A stretch of DNA of 17,441 bases from Acidobacteriota bacterium (lineage in GTDB: Bacteria; Acidobacteriota; Terriglobia; UBA7540), in NCBI GenBank assembly GCA_021789565.1, contig JAJYJL010000035.1, positions 1 to 17,441 on the forward strand. The letters run 5' to 3'. Within the stretch, counting starts at the first letter, position 1. The number at the start of each line of letters is the position of its first letter. Position numbers and translations under genes: made by a program. The notes beneath the pieces are model-generated. The model had not been told where the DNA came from and did no database searches. It worked only from the letters and a program-made list of their open reading frames with translations. Positions 7,898 to 16,841 of this stretch are shown in pieces.

Positions 7898-9439
7898 GTG
7901 GGCGTGGTCCATGCCTTAAAGAAGATAGGCGTCGTCGCGCTGGGCCTGGCGCTGCTGATGCCTTGCGCGGTCTCCCGCGTTGCGGTTGCGATGGCTGCCA
8001 CTCAGGCGACCCACCGCCTCAGCAAGATTGACAATGACCTGTTGGACGATATCTCACGCCGCTCTTTCCGCTACTTCTGGCAGAATACCGATCCTGGCAC
8101 TGGACTCGTGTTGGACCGTGTGCGATTTGACGGCAAACCCGGGGATGCTTCCTGGCATAAGAACGTCTCTAGCATTGCGGCCACAGGATTCGGGATTACG
8201 GCGTCTTGCATTGGAGCTCAGCACCGCTGGGTCAGCCCGGCCCTGGCCCGCGAGCGCATTCGCACGGCTTTGCGTTTTTTTGCCTATCATGCGCAGCAAG
8301 AACATGGCTGGTTTTACCACTTCCTCGACGCCACCACCGGCAAACGGCGATGGAAGAGTGAGATTTCATCCATCGACACCGCGCTGCTGCTTGCGGGCAT
8401 TTTGACCGCGAGGCAGGCTTTCCCCAATGACCCCGAAATCGTCCGACTGGCGGACCTGATTTATGATCGTGTTGATTTCTCGTGGATGCTCGACGGGAAC
8501 CGGTTGTTTCTTTCCCACGGCTGGAAACCGGAAACCGGCTTTCTCCCTTATCGATGGGATACCTATAGCGAATCGGGAATCCTCTATGCTTTGGCAATCG
8601 GTTCGCCAACGCACCCAATTTCTCCAGACTCCTGGTTTGGCTGGAAACTGCCGGTTGTCCACGAAGCGGGTTATTCCTATATCGGCGGAGGCCCGCTCTT
8701 CATTCAGCAATATTCCCAGGCTTGGCTGGATCTGCGGAATCGCAGGTACTTGCAGGTCCCGATGGAAGACCGAGTGGTTCCACGGGTAAGTGTCTTTGAA
8801 AATGCAGTTCTGGCTACCCGGGCCCAACAGGCACTCGGGATCGATCTCTCGCAACGCTACCGCGGGTATTCGTCGAAAGTCTGGGGCATCACAGCATCAG
8901 ACAGTGCCAAGGGTTATGTCGCATGGGGTGGTTCGGCCGACGATTCCCGAATAGATGGAACGGTGGTTCCCAGCGCGGCCGCCGGTTCCGCCATGTTTGC
9001 GCCTGACATTTGCATTCCTGCCCTGCGGGCCATGCTGCTTCAGTACGGCAAGAAAGTCTACGGACGATACGGCTTCGCCGATGCGTTCAATCCTACGACG
9101 GGTTGGGTCAGTCGCTACGCAATCGGAATCGACGTTGGTATCACACTTCTCAGTGCTGAAAACTTGCGTACAGGAAATGTGTGGCGATGGTTCATGAGCA
9201 ATACTGACATCGAACGCGCGTTGGATATGATCGGGCTGGTACCGAACTCACCGGTTGATCCGGGGGAAGCCGGCAGGGTCACGGTTGAAGCCTTGGAAGA
9301 GCCTTCGGGCCCGAAACCGCGGGAGCATCCCGCAAACGGAGGCACCGAACCTACAATCCACCGCGTTGGCGACAAGCACCGAATTCCAGTCTCCGCATTC
9401 AAATACGAGATTCCCATCCCTCCACAAGAAACTAAGTAG
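7898..9439 (+). CDS. Secreted glucoamylase-family (PF10091/GH144-like) beta-glucanase
   Basis: From GTG 7898 (alternative GTG 7904) the product is about 513 residues with a credible signal peptide: LKK, a hydrophobic core, then cleavage near AVAMA/ATQATH. The frame is open back to an ATG at 7718, but the added 60 residues are Gly/Asn-rich and unlike a protein start, so the later start is preferred; neither has a good ribosome site. The body is a typical PF10091 (alpha/alpha)6-barrel. Its motifs include WFYHFLDATTGKR, SEISSIDTALLLAGIL, LSHGWKPETGFLPYRWDTYSE, WGITASDSAKGYVAWGG and DGTVVPSAAAGS. ADAFNP and IGIDVGITLLSAENLRTG come later. GH144 endo-beta-1,2-glucanases belong here, and the beta-1,2-glucan synthase next door supports that substrate. 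A tail of about 60 Pro/Glu-rich residues follows the domain. Other beta-glucan specificities are known or possible within PF10091. Confidence 0.88.
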   Translation: MGVVHALKKIGVVALGLALLMPCAVSRVAVAMAATQATHRLSKIDNDLLDDISRRSFRYFWQNTDPGTGLVLDRVRFDGKPGDASWHKNVSSIAATGFGITASCIGAQHRWVSPALARERIRTALRFFAYHAQQEHGWFYHFLDATTGKRRWKSEISSIDTALLLAGILTARQAFPNDPEIVRLADLIYDRVDFSWMLDGNRLFLSHGWKPETGFLPYRWDTYSESGILYALAIGSPTHPISPDSWFGWKLPVVHEAGYSYIGGGPLFIQQYSQAWLDLRNRRYLQVPMEDRVVPRVSVFENAVLATRAQQALGIDLSQRYRGYSSKVWGITASDSAKGYVAWGGSADDSRIDGTVVPSAAAGSAMFAPDICIPALRAMLLQYGKKVYGRYGFADAFNPTTGWVSRYAIGIDVGITLLSAENLRTGNVWRWFMSNTDIERALDMIGLVPNSPVDPGEAGRVTVEALEEPSGPKPREHPANGGTEPTIHRVGDKHRIPVSAFKYEIPIPPQETK

Positions 9440-9474
9440 AGTCTTTCTTCAGTTCACGCGGCCCAATGCTCCTG

Positions 9475-12400
9475 TTACACCTGCGGAGGTAGGGGCTCCC
9501 TATTCGAAGCAGGTTGACTCAGCCCGAACTCCAACGAAACCTCGGCAATGACATGGGAATCCTCCGGCTTTCTCTCTGACCTGAGGGCCGGGCTCGGCAG
9601 AGCACTCCGAATGGCAGATTCTTTCGCAGGGTTGTGGAGCGATCGGCGCGCGAGGTTTGTTGGCACGGCTTCAACGGGCATTTCAAAGGGAATCCTTTCA
9701 TGCAGGAGAAGCTCAGTGGCCATGACCTGAGGTTCCTGATGAAACCACCTCTGCAGGGAAGATTCAGTAAGCAGGTTGCAGGCCGCCAGCAGGCTCATCC
9801 CCTGGTGATGGGCCATCCAGCATCGAACGAGTTCATAATCTCCCGTTCCAGATGCCTGTCGGATTGAATAATCAGCAGATTCGTAGAAACCGAAACGGCC
9901 GAACCATCCGTTCCTCCACATTGTTTTGAGGTTACGCGTGGCGGATGTGGAGTCGACCAAGAGCGCCAGAAAGCTTGCATAAGGAGCAACAACAATGTCT
10001 CTTGAAGCATTCGGATCAACCGCCAAACCCGGCAAGCCAAATGCTCTGTATTGGTAGATACCCTCATGGTCCCGCACACTGAACGCCGCTTCTGAAATGC
10101 CCCAGGGAATATTTCTTTTCCTGGCATACCTACGCTGGCAGACCACTGCCGAGAGCATGTCCTGATCCAGCATTGTGCCCGAATACGAGCGCATCCAGAG
10201 TAAAGGCATAAGATACTCGAACATAGTCCCGCTCCAGGAAGCCAATGCCGTCTCACCCTGTTCGAGGGCTCGGTTTCTGCCCAAGTGAAACCATGTTTCC
10301 TGTCTGATGTCGCCTTTCGCAATCGCAATAAAAGCGGCGGTCCTGGCTTCGGAGCCGAGCAGGTCATAAAAAGATTTTGAAGGCTGCTGGGTGTCAACTT
10401 CATGACCTATACGCAGAAGTTTTCTTTTCTGATCGTAGAGGAAACGAAAGTCCATCTCTTGCAGAAGTTCGTCGGCTTCCGCCGCGAGACGCTGGAGCCT
10501 TGCGGAAAGGTCCGTCGCTCCATGAAGGCTGGTGCCGAGACGTGAGCATAGAGACTGCACTGTTCCTGCCACGCCATCACCTTCACCATGAGGTGGGAGA
10601 TTGTTAAGCTTTCTTTCAAGGTCAGGGATGATGGACGGAAGGGAACCCAGCGTTATCTCTCGCCCCGGATTGGCTAACTGGAGTTGCCGATACTCGGGCA
10701 AAAGCCAAGGCGTCAGAGTGCATACACTCCTCCGCATGTTTTCAATCCGCGCAAGCGTTTCCGATAGCCACCAGCATAACTCGCCTGCCGGGCGCGGGTA
10801 GGCACTTTCAGCTTCGTCTCTCATGGTACAAAGGAGTGCCACGGCTTCTCGAACTTCCTTTTCCATGTCTGGCAGGGACGCAATCCAGTCTGCAGAGTCT
10901 TCTCCGACCCTTTCGGCTCGCAAGGCCAACTCTTGAATATGCAATACAACCTCCGGAGAGAGAGTCCTCTGATTCAAGAGTTGCTGGACAAGCAAAATAT
11001 GGTCGCGGATGCCTTGCCATGATTCCCTGGATAAGAACGGTTCCTTGATCAGCCCGAGGCACGCCTGCTTCAACGTCCACAGACAAGCCGCAAGGTTTCC
11101 ACTGTCTACCGTGGAAACAAATTTCGGAGGAACTGGTTTGAGGGTTTTCACGTCGCACCAATTCAGGAAGTGACCTCTAAACCGCGGAAGCCGCTTTGCG
11201 GAACTCATCGTTTCTTCAGTCTGTTGGATGAACTCGGTAAGCGTGAGATAACCAAGCCGATGGGCCGCAAGGCGCGCGTTCAACAGAATTCCAAGATTCG
11301 TAGGTGATATGACGTGCACCACAGCAGGGGGCGCTTCCTGGACGCGGTCAGGTATAAGCCAATGAACTTCAGCGTTACTGAACTCGCGGAAGTACCTCCA
11401 AGTGGAAAGAGACGCAAGCCTCAGGAAGTCGACATCCCGTGGTGCCATCGGTCTCTTGTGCCTGCGCGGCGGTTGATTGATCCATTTCGTAAATGGCTCG
11501 GCCAGCAACCACAGGCTCAATATCGGTGCGGCCACCGGTAACGCAGAAGGCTGCAGAAATGCCAGCGATAAACTCACCGCCAGCGCAAACCAAGGGGTTA
11601 AAGCCAGATATACTTCTACGGGCGTCCTTTTTCTGGTTCCTGCTTCTGCTTCGGCAGCTGTTTCCCATTCAAGCAGGTTTCTACGCGTAATGGTCAGGCG
11701 TGTGAGGGTCCGAACTATGGCGTCGAGCATTACGAGCGCCTTATGGGGGAGGAACACCAGCATGACAAAAACCTGCAAGTGTCCTGTGACAAAGGTGTTC
11801 GTGTGCTCCTTCAAAAAGCCCCTCAAGCTGTTTGTTCCATTAACCTGCAGCAGGGAGAAGATCGCCTGAACGTACGTCGGGGCCAAAAGAAGCGCCAGGA
11901 TGACAATCGTCCAGTAGGAAGCCCCGCCGGGGAAGAGGAACCAGCCGGCCAGCAACACCAGGAACAGGTTCAATTCGATCAGGCTGCGCCGAAGATTGTC
12001 GAGGATTTTCCAGCGGGAAAGTAGCGTGAGCGGATTCGGCGCCTGCCTTCCGAAAAAATCCGGCACGCTGGGGAATAGCCATCGCAGAATCTGCCAGTCG
12101 CCTCGCACCCAGCGGTGCATCCGCCGGCAATAGGCGCTGAAGTGCGACGGGTAGTCATCAATCACCTCGATGTCCGAAACAAGCCCCGCTCGTGCGTAGA
12201 CGCCCTCAATCAGGTCGTGACTGAGAAGGGCATTGGAAGGAAAACGGTTGCCCAGCACACGCTGGAAAGTGCCGACTTCATAAATTCCTTTGCCTGTAAA
12301 ATTGCCTTCCCCAAACAGATCCTGGTAGACGTCCGAGACGGCCCGCGTGTAGATGTCGAACCCCGTTTCGCCCGAATATATGCTGGCCAGGCGTGACTTG

Positions 12401-14247
12401 CGAGCGGATTCAATACTGACCCCAACCCTGGGTTGCAGGATGCCGTACCCTTCAACAACAGTGTTTGTTCTCCTGTCAATCACCGCCCGATTCAGTGGGT
12501 GAGCCAGCGTCCCGATTAGCTTATATGCGGAATCCCGGGGCAGGCGCGTGTCTGAATCTAGCGTAATCACATATCTAATCTGGCGAAGGATGGAGAGGTC
12601 CCCGATTTTTATCGGGAAGTTATCCTCTTCGTCGAGGCTGAGCTTGTTCCGGTCAAGCAGCTTGCCCCGTTTCCGTTCCCATCCCATCCACCTGTTTTCC
12701 TGCGGGTTGTAGATACGATGACGATGGAAGTGGAAGAAGCCACCCTGTCGGTCGTGGCTGTACTTCGAATTGAGTTGTTTGATGAGCGAACTGCACAGTT
12801 TTACCAGGTCATCATGCTCGTCACCCGGCTTGGACGTGTCAGGGGAGTCGGTCAAAAGCGCAAAGTGCAAGTTGGGATCACGGTTTCCCAGATAGCGAAC
12901 CTCCAGACACTCGACAATATGCCTCACCTCCCTTTCGTTCAGCAGCAGGGAGGGAACCACGACAACAGTCGAGAACTCGTCGGGAATGCCGTCGGAGAAG
13001 TCCAGCCTCGGGATGCGGCAAGGGGGGAGAAGCCAGACGGTTAAATGATTCATCAAGCCAACTGCGGCCTGGCTTGCCGGAATCAATAGCATCAAGCCCG
13101 GAATTAGTGGAATTAATATCCCGAGATGCCACAGCAAGAGGAAAACCGTCACGAAGGTTGTAAGTTCGACACCTGCCACATAATAGACTTCAGGCCATTC
13201 TTCGATAAGGTCCTTGATCTTCCTTTTCGGCGAAGATTGATAGCCGATAATCTTTTTCAATTTCAGGACGCCGTGGTCCATCAGGTAATACCCGACATTG
13301 CTCCGGCGGTCGAGGGCGCGCTGATTCAATCCCCTTTTTCGATCCTTGGCTTTCCGCGCGCAGTGGATGGCACGTTTGGCAACATCGGCCTCGCTCAACT
13401 TCGTGTGATGAACCAAATCGGCCACGGCTCTCCGATAAAGGTCGCGGCTTTCAAAGTCCATTTCCGAATAAGCTCCCGAGGGATCTGACCGAAGGATCTG
13501 GTGGACGACACTGTTCGCTTCGAAAAACTCCTTCCACTCCATTTGAGAAATTTCACGAAGGCTGGTAATTATCTCAGAGGGAAGGCCAGGAAGTGTTCTT
13601 GGAGAACCGTTCGTAGTTTCTGGCGCGGCCATAAGGGTTTCAACCCAAATTCCAAGCCGTTCCAACAATACAAACTGGAGTAGAGGTTTCAGTGCCCAGA
13701 GTTCATCCATTTCGAGGACGATCACCTGTTGGACTCCGGTGACATATTCTCCGAATGCTTCTCCTTCGAACCTGAACCCTGCTGCAAGCAGGAAAGAGCT
13801 TGCGATCTGACATGCGCGGGGGACAATTTCCTTCTGCTCTTTATTGGGCTGCAGGCTGGGTAAATCTTGCAGTGATTTGAGTGCTTCTCGGACTTCGACT
13901 AAAATCCCATAAAGGAAGCGAGTATTGTTCAGAATCCAACGTTGTTGTTCCGTGACAGCTTGTTTTTCCGGAGTCCCGTCATGGAAGAGTATGTGGTTTC
14001 GCCGGATGGCTGACAGCGTCCTTTTCCACCGCTTTCTGATTATCTTTGTCCGCTTCCCGGCCCTGCCGGCAATCCATTCCCTCGCTTGGCGGCTGCCAAG
14101 CGCCCGCAGGCAATCAGTCCGAATTTCATCCGAAGCCTGAGTTACCAGCTCTCGGTCGCCCAGAGGGAGTTCGAGATCACTATCGTCGTTGCCGGTGTCC
14201 AGAGTGTACCGGCAGGCATGAGAACTCTCATCGAAAATTCGGGCCAT
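9475..14247 (-). CDS. Cyclic beta-1,2-glucan synthase-like protein (GT84 + glycoamylase/GH189-like), lacking GH94
   Basis: The protein has 1,590 residues from the ATG at 14247. It is expected in the inner membrane, polymerising glucose from UDP-glucose. In order, it has a long N-terminal cytoplasmic region (1-350), membrane helices at about 355-400, and a GT84 catalytic domain. That domain carries YVITLDSDTRLP (559-570), GEGNFTGKGIYEV (646-658), LSHDLIEG (675-682) and HRWVRGDWQ (711-719). More membrane helices follow at about 758-915, then a glycoamylase-like domain from about 940 to 1520 with MRSYSGTMLDQDML, FGLPGLAVDP, RDIVVAPYASFLALL, FGRFGFYESADY and HHQGMSLLA. Family members (NdvB/ChvB/Cgs) run to about 2,800 residues, with a C-terminal GH94 domain that helps set product size. 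Here the protein ends about 70 residues after the HHQGMS motif, and no GH94 DNA remains before the convergent gene. The gene starts 20 bases after the ABC exporter gene, so the two are probably one operon. Confidence 0.9.
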   Translation of the reverse strand: MARIFDESSHACRYTLDTGNDDSDLELPLGDRELVTQASDEIRTDCLRALGSRQAREWIAGRAGKRTKIIRKRWKRTLSAIRRNHILFHDGTPEKQAVTEQQRWILNNTRFLYGILVEVREALKSLQDLPSLQPNKEQKEIVPRACQIASSFLLAAGFRFEGEAFGEYVTGVQQVIVLEMDELWALKPLLQFVLLERLGIWVETLMAAPETTNGSPRTLPGLPSEIITSLREISQMEWKEFFEANSVVHQILRSDPSGAYSEMDFESRDLYRRAVADLVHHTKLSEADVAKRAIHCARKAKDRKRGLNQRALDRRSNVGYYLMDHGVLKLKKIIGYQSSPKRKIKDLIEEWPEVYYVAGVELTTFVTVFLLLWHLGILIPLIPGLMLLIPASQAAVGLMNHLTVWLLPPCRIPRLDFSDGIPDEFSTVVVVPSLLLNEREVRHIVECLEVRYLGNRDPNLHFALLTDSPDTSKPGDEHDDLVKLCSSLIKQLNSKYSHDRQGGFFHFHRHRIYNPQENRWMGWERKRGKLLDRNKLSLDEEDNFPIKIGDLSILRQIRYVITLDSDTRLPRDSAYKLIGTLAHPLNRAVIDRRTNTVVEGYGILQPRVGVSIESARKSRLASIYSGETGFDIYTRAVSDVYQDLFGEGNFTGKGIYEVGTFQRVLGNRFPSNALLSHDLIEGVYARAGLVSDIEVIDDYPSHFSAYCRRMHRWVRGDWQILRWLFPSVPDFFGRQAPNPLTLLSRWKILDNLRRSLIELNLFLVLLAGWFLFPGGASYWTIVILALLLAPTYVQAIFSLLQVNGTNSLRGFLKEHTNTFVTGHLQVFVMLVFLPHKALVMLDAIVRTLTRLTITRRNLLEWETAAEAEAGTRKRTPVEVYLALTPWFALAVSLSLAFLQPSALPVAAPILSLWLLAEPFTKWINQPPRRHKRPMAPRDVDFLRLASLSTWRYFREFSNAEVHWLIPDRVQEAPPAVVHVISPTNLGILLNARLAAHRLGYLTLTEFIQQTEETMSSAKRLPRFRGHFLNWCDVKTLKPVPPKFVSTVDSGNLAACLWTLKQACLGLIKEPFLSRESWQGIRDHILLVQQLLNQRTLSPEVVLHIQELALRAERVGEDSADWIASLPDMEKEVREAVALLCTMRDEAESAYPRPAGELCWWLSETLARIENMRRSVCTLTPWLLPEYRQLQLANPGREITLGSLPSIIPDLERKLNNLPPHGEGDGVAGTVQSLCSRLGTSLHGATDLSARLQRLAAEADELLQEMDFRFLYDQKRKLLRIGHEVDTQQPSKSFYDLLGSEARTAAFIAIAKGDIRQETWFHLGRNRALEQGETALASWSGTMFEYLMPLLWMRSYSGTMLDQDMLSAVVCQRRYARKRNIPWGISEAAFSVRDHEGIYQYRAFGLPGLAVDPNASRDIVVAPYASFLALLVDSTSATRNLKTMWRNGWFGRFGFYESADYSIRQASGTGDYELVRCWMAHHQGMSLLAACNLLTESSLQRWFHQEPQVMATELLLHERIPFEMPVEAVPTNLARRSLHNPAKESAIRSALPSPALRSERKPEDSHVIAEVSLEFGLSQPASNREPLPPQV

Positions 14248-14267
14248 TGTAAATCTATTTGCCTTTC

Positions 14268-16097
14268 TTATCGATAACTGGATGCCTGGAGTTCGAACAT
14301 TCTTGAATAGCGCTCGCCACGTGCCATCAGTTGACTGTGACACCCGTCTTCAACAATCTTCCCGCCCTCCAGCACGAGGATCCGGTCTGCCATGCGGACG
14401 GTAGAAAAGCGGTGAGAAATCAGCAGGGCAGTCTTCCCGATCGTCAGCTCTGAAAAACGTTCGAATACCTGGCGTTCAGAGCGTGCGTCAAGCGCCGCAG
14501 TCGGCTCATCGAGAATCAGCAACTGCGCGTCCCGCAGGTAAGCTCTCGCCAGTGCGATCTTTTGCCATTCGCCTCCGGAGAGGTCTACGCCGCCTTCAAA
14601 ACGTCTCCCGAGCACCTGCTCGAACCGGTGTGGAAGCTTCTCCACCACGGCGTCGGCAATGCTCTTGCGTGCCGCAGTCGAGATCCGGCTGAAGTCATTG
14701 AGGGCCTCGATTTTCCCCATAGCGATGTTTTCGCGCGCGGTCATCTCGTATCGCATGAAGTCCTGAAAGATCACTGCAATTTCGCGGTGCAAGTCTTCTA
14801 GGTCATAGTCCCGGATGTCAACTCCATCAAGCAGAATGTGTCCCGAGGTAGGCTCGTAGAGCCGGGTTATCAGTTTGACCAGTGTTGTTTTCCCCTGCCC
14901 GTTTTCGCCGACCAGCGCGACCCGCTGTCCTGGTTCGATTCGAAGATCGAGATTGTCAAGAACCGGTCGTGTGGTTCCAGGGTAGGCAAAAGTCACGCCG
15001 TCAAATTCGAAACCCTGGCGGATGGGCCTCGGAGCGGGGATCGCTTTGGGCTTGGATTTCACTTTGGGCTTGATGCGGAACAGGTTCAGGAAGTCGGTTA
15101 GGGAGAGCTCCTGGTCGGCGATACTGGTAAAACTTGAGAAGATCTGTTGAATGTTATTGCTGGCGCCGGCGATGGCGGCTGCCAGGTAGACCAGAGATTG
15201 CAACGAAAGCTCCCCATGAATTGTCCGGTAAATCACGAAGGCGTAGGCACCATAATAGGCGCTCGCACTTAGCAGCGAAAATAGAGAGCTGGCAAAGAGC
15301 CTGCGTTTCGAAAGAGATATATTTTGTGAATAGATCTCATCCGAAATGCTGGCATACCTACTCGTCAGGTATTTACTAAGCCCGAACAGCTTGAGTTCCT
15401 TTGCGCTCTCCTTACTTGCCCCAAGCACCCGCAGATAATCAAGCTGGCGGCGCACAGGGGTCTGCCGAAATCTCAGCGAGTAACCCAAAAAAGCGAAGTG
15501 GCTCTCGCCGACGAACGCCGGCAGAACGCCCACGATCAGGAGCAGGAGAATCCAGGGCGAGAAGATGCAAATGGTTATGGAAAAGGTAACGGCTGTGACA
15601 AATTGCTGCAGAGCCCGCCCCACGGCCTGGATCATGCTGACGCGATCTGTAGCCTGGACCCTTGCCCGTTCCAGCTTGTCATAAAAATCCGGGTCTTCGT
15701 AGGTTTCCAAGTCCAGCTTTGACGCATGATCCATTACCTTGATGCTGACATGGCGAATGAATCTATCGGCAAGAACGCTGTCGCAATAATCGATCGTGCG
15801 GGAGAGGATACTTCCGCCGAGCGCGAGCCCGAATTCTGCGGCAACCAGCCACCAGAACCTCGGCGCCAGAGGGTGATGGCCATTCACGACGGAGGCGACT
15901 TCGCCGATAATAGCGGCCGACACCATCGCGATGCCGATCGGAAACAGTGCCGAAAGCGCCTGTAACGCAAGCCCGACGGCCGCAACGTACGGGCCGGCCT
16001 CCCACACGATGCGCAAGCCGGGCGGGACGTTCCTCAATGCCCGCAACCGGTCACGCCATGCATTTCCAAGTGCTTTGCTTGAAGTCTTCCCCTGCAT
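14268..16097 (-). CDS. ABC exporter (fused membrane and ATPase domains), likely glucan exporter
   Basis: The protein has 609 residues from the ATG at 16097; a TTG at 16127 would add ten. Neither start has a strong ribosome site. The N-terminal 330 residues form a type I exporter membrane domain with about six helices and a coupling region (YLRVLGASKESAKELKLFGL). The ATPase domain has Walker A GENGQGKTT (about 397-405), a Q-loop in IFQDFMRY, signature LSGGEWQK (506-513), Walker B LLILDEPTAALD (526-537) and an H-loop LLISHRF. All catalytic residues are present. It would work as a homodimer in the inner membrane. By sequence it is a general MsbA-like exporter. Its position 20 bases upstream of the beta-1,2-glucan-synthase-like gene suggests the role played by ChvA/NdvA, moving the glucan to the periplasm. 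Lipid-linked sugar or drug export remain possible. Confidence 0.9.
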   Translation of the reverse strand: MQGKTSSKALGNAWRDRLRALRNVPPGLRIVWEAGPYVAAVGLALQALSALFPIGIAMVSAAIIGEVASVVNGHHPLAPRFWWLVAAEFGLALGGSILSRTIDYCDSVLADRFIRHVSIKVMDHASKLDLETYEDPDFYDKLERARVQATDRVSMIQAVGRALQQFVTAVTFSITICIFSPWILLLLIVGVLPAFVGESHFAFLGYSLRFRQTPVRRQLDYLRVLGASKESAKELKLFGLSKYLTSRYASISDEIYSQNISLSKRRLFASSLFSLLSASAYYGAYAFVIYRTIHGELSLQSLVYLAAAIAGASNNIQQIFSSFTSIADQELSLTDFLNLFRIKPKVKSKPKAIPAPRPIRQGFEFDGVTFAYPGTTRPVLDNLDLRIEPGQRVALVGENGQGKTTLVKLITRLYEPTSGHILLDGVDIRDYDLEDLHREIAVIFQDFMRYEMTARENIAMGKIEALNDFSRISTAARKSIADAVVEKLPHRFEQVLGRRFEGGVDLSGGEWQKIALARAYLRDAQLLILDEPTAALDARSERQVFERFSELTIGKTALLISHRFSTVRMADRILVLEGGKIVEDGCHSQLMARGERYSRMFELQASSYR

Positions 16098-16841
16098 TTG
16101 TGCCCTGGCGGAGGTCCTAAAAGTCAAAATCTAACAGGCTGATTTCAGGATTTCCTGCTTCCTGGTTTCCACCGGCAAAATGGACGGCAATCCAATAGCC
16201 TAACCTTCGTTTTGTGCGCAGAGGATAGCAGCCTTTGTTGTCAATGTGTTAAGGCGGAAGGCTACGGGAGAGAGACGGGGGGCAGTCCAGAAATTCAGTA
16301 AAAAATACAGGATGCATGAAATAAGAACCTGATTGCCGTGTGGCGAACGCTGGCCTTGAACCCTCGCGGAGGACCACCATCAGGAACTGCACCGGCGTCA
16401 AGATTGGGTTTGATTAATATGGGTAATGGTGAGAAAAATCAGGATCTCTGACGCATGGCAGGTGGCTGAACCCATGGATTTGCTCATAGGGCCCTAGGTT
16501 ACATAAGCTTGAGGCCCGGTACGGGATCGACCTTTACGCTAAAAGCGTCCGCTGCAGACACTCCGTCGTAGCGTACCCTAACGCAGCAGTCCGTGTGGGG
16601 AGCGCGAACAAGGCGTGGAAAAGGGGGTTTTATTTCCGGTGAGTTGTGAGTTGGGTTGTAGGCAGCGGACGGGCCTTCGAGGATGACCATACGGGAGACC
16701 ACATGCGAATTTGATCGGGGAGGCGGGGGGGAGAAACGGTGGAACTGGTCGGGCCAGACCTTTTGTCCAATTGGCTCTCCAGGTGAGGATGGCAGAAGAT
16801 CTCCGGCGGGCTGGTCTACTTGGGGATTCGCGAGCGGCACT
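16098..16841. other. Long intergenic stretch upstream of the ABC exporter
   Basis: I see no convincing gene in these 744 bases. On the minus strand the sequence CACATTGACAACAAAGG (about 16230-16246) contains a perfect TTGACA -35 hexamer, but no well-spaced -10 follows. A G-rich run (GGGGAGGCGGGGGGGAG, about 16717-16733) is present. An open minus-strand frame at 16499-16690 (63 codons) lacks a ribosome site and a recognised motif. The promoter of the exporter-synthase operon should lie here. Confidence 0.4.

Noticed and set aside
7597..8001. Minus-strand open frame of 134 codons
   Set aside because: Low-complexity Pro/Arg-rich antisense reading of the glucanase leader; no coding evidence.
16230..16260. 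TTGACA as a promoter for the exporter operon
   Set aside because: The nearest TATCCT is only about 11 bases away and no proper -10 lies at 16-18 bases, so it is not supported as a promoter.
16499..16690. 63-codon minus-strand open frame (starting MVILEGPSAAYNP, ending in TAA)
   Set aside because: No ribosome site, no recognised motif, and its frame simply continues through the antisense-shifted reading of the epimerase gene; probably chance.
16717..16733. G-rich run as a regulatory quadruplex
   Set aside because: It lacks four well-separated G runs of suitable length on one strand, and nothing links it to a gene start.
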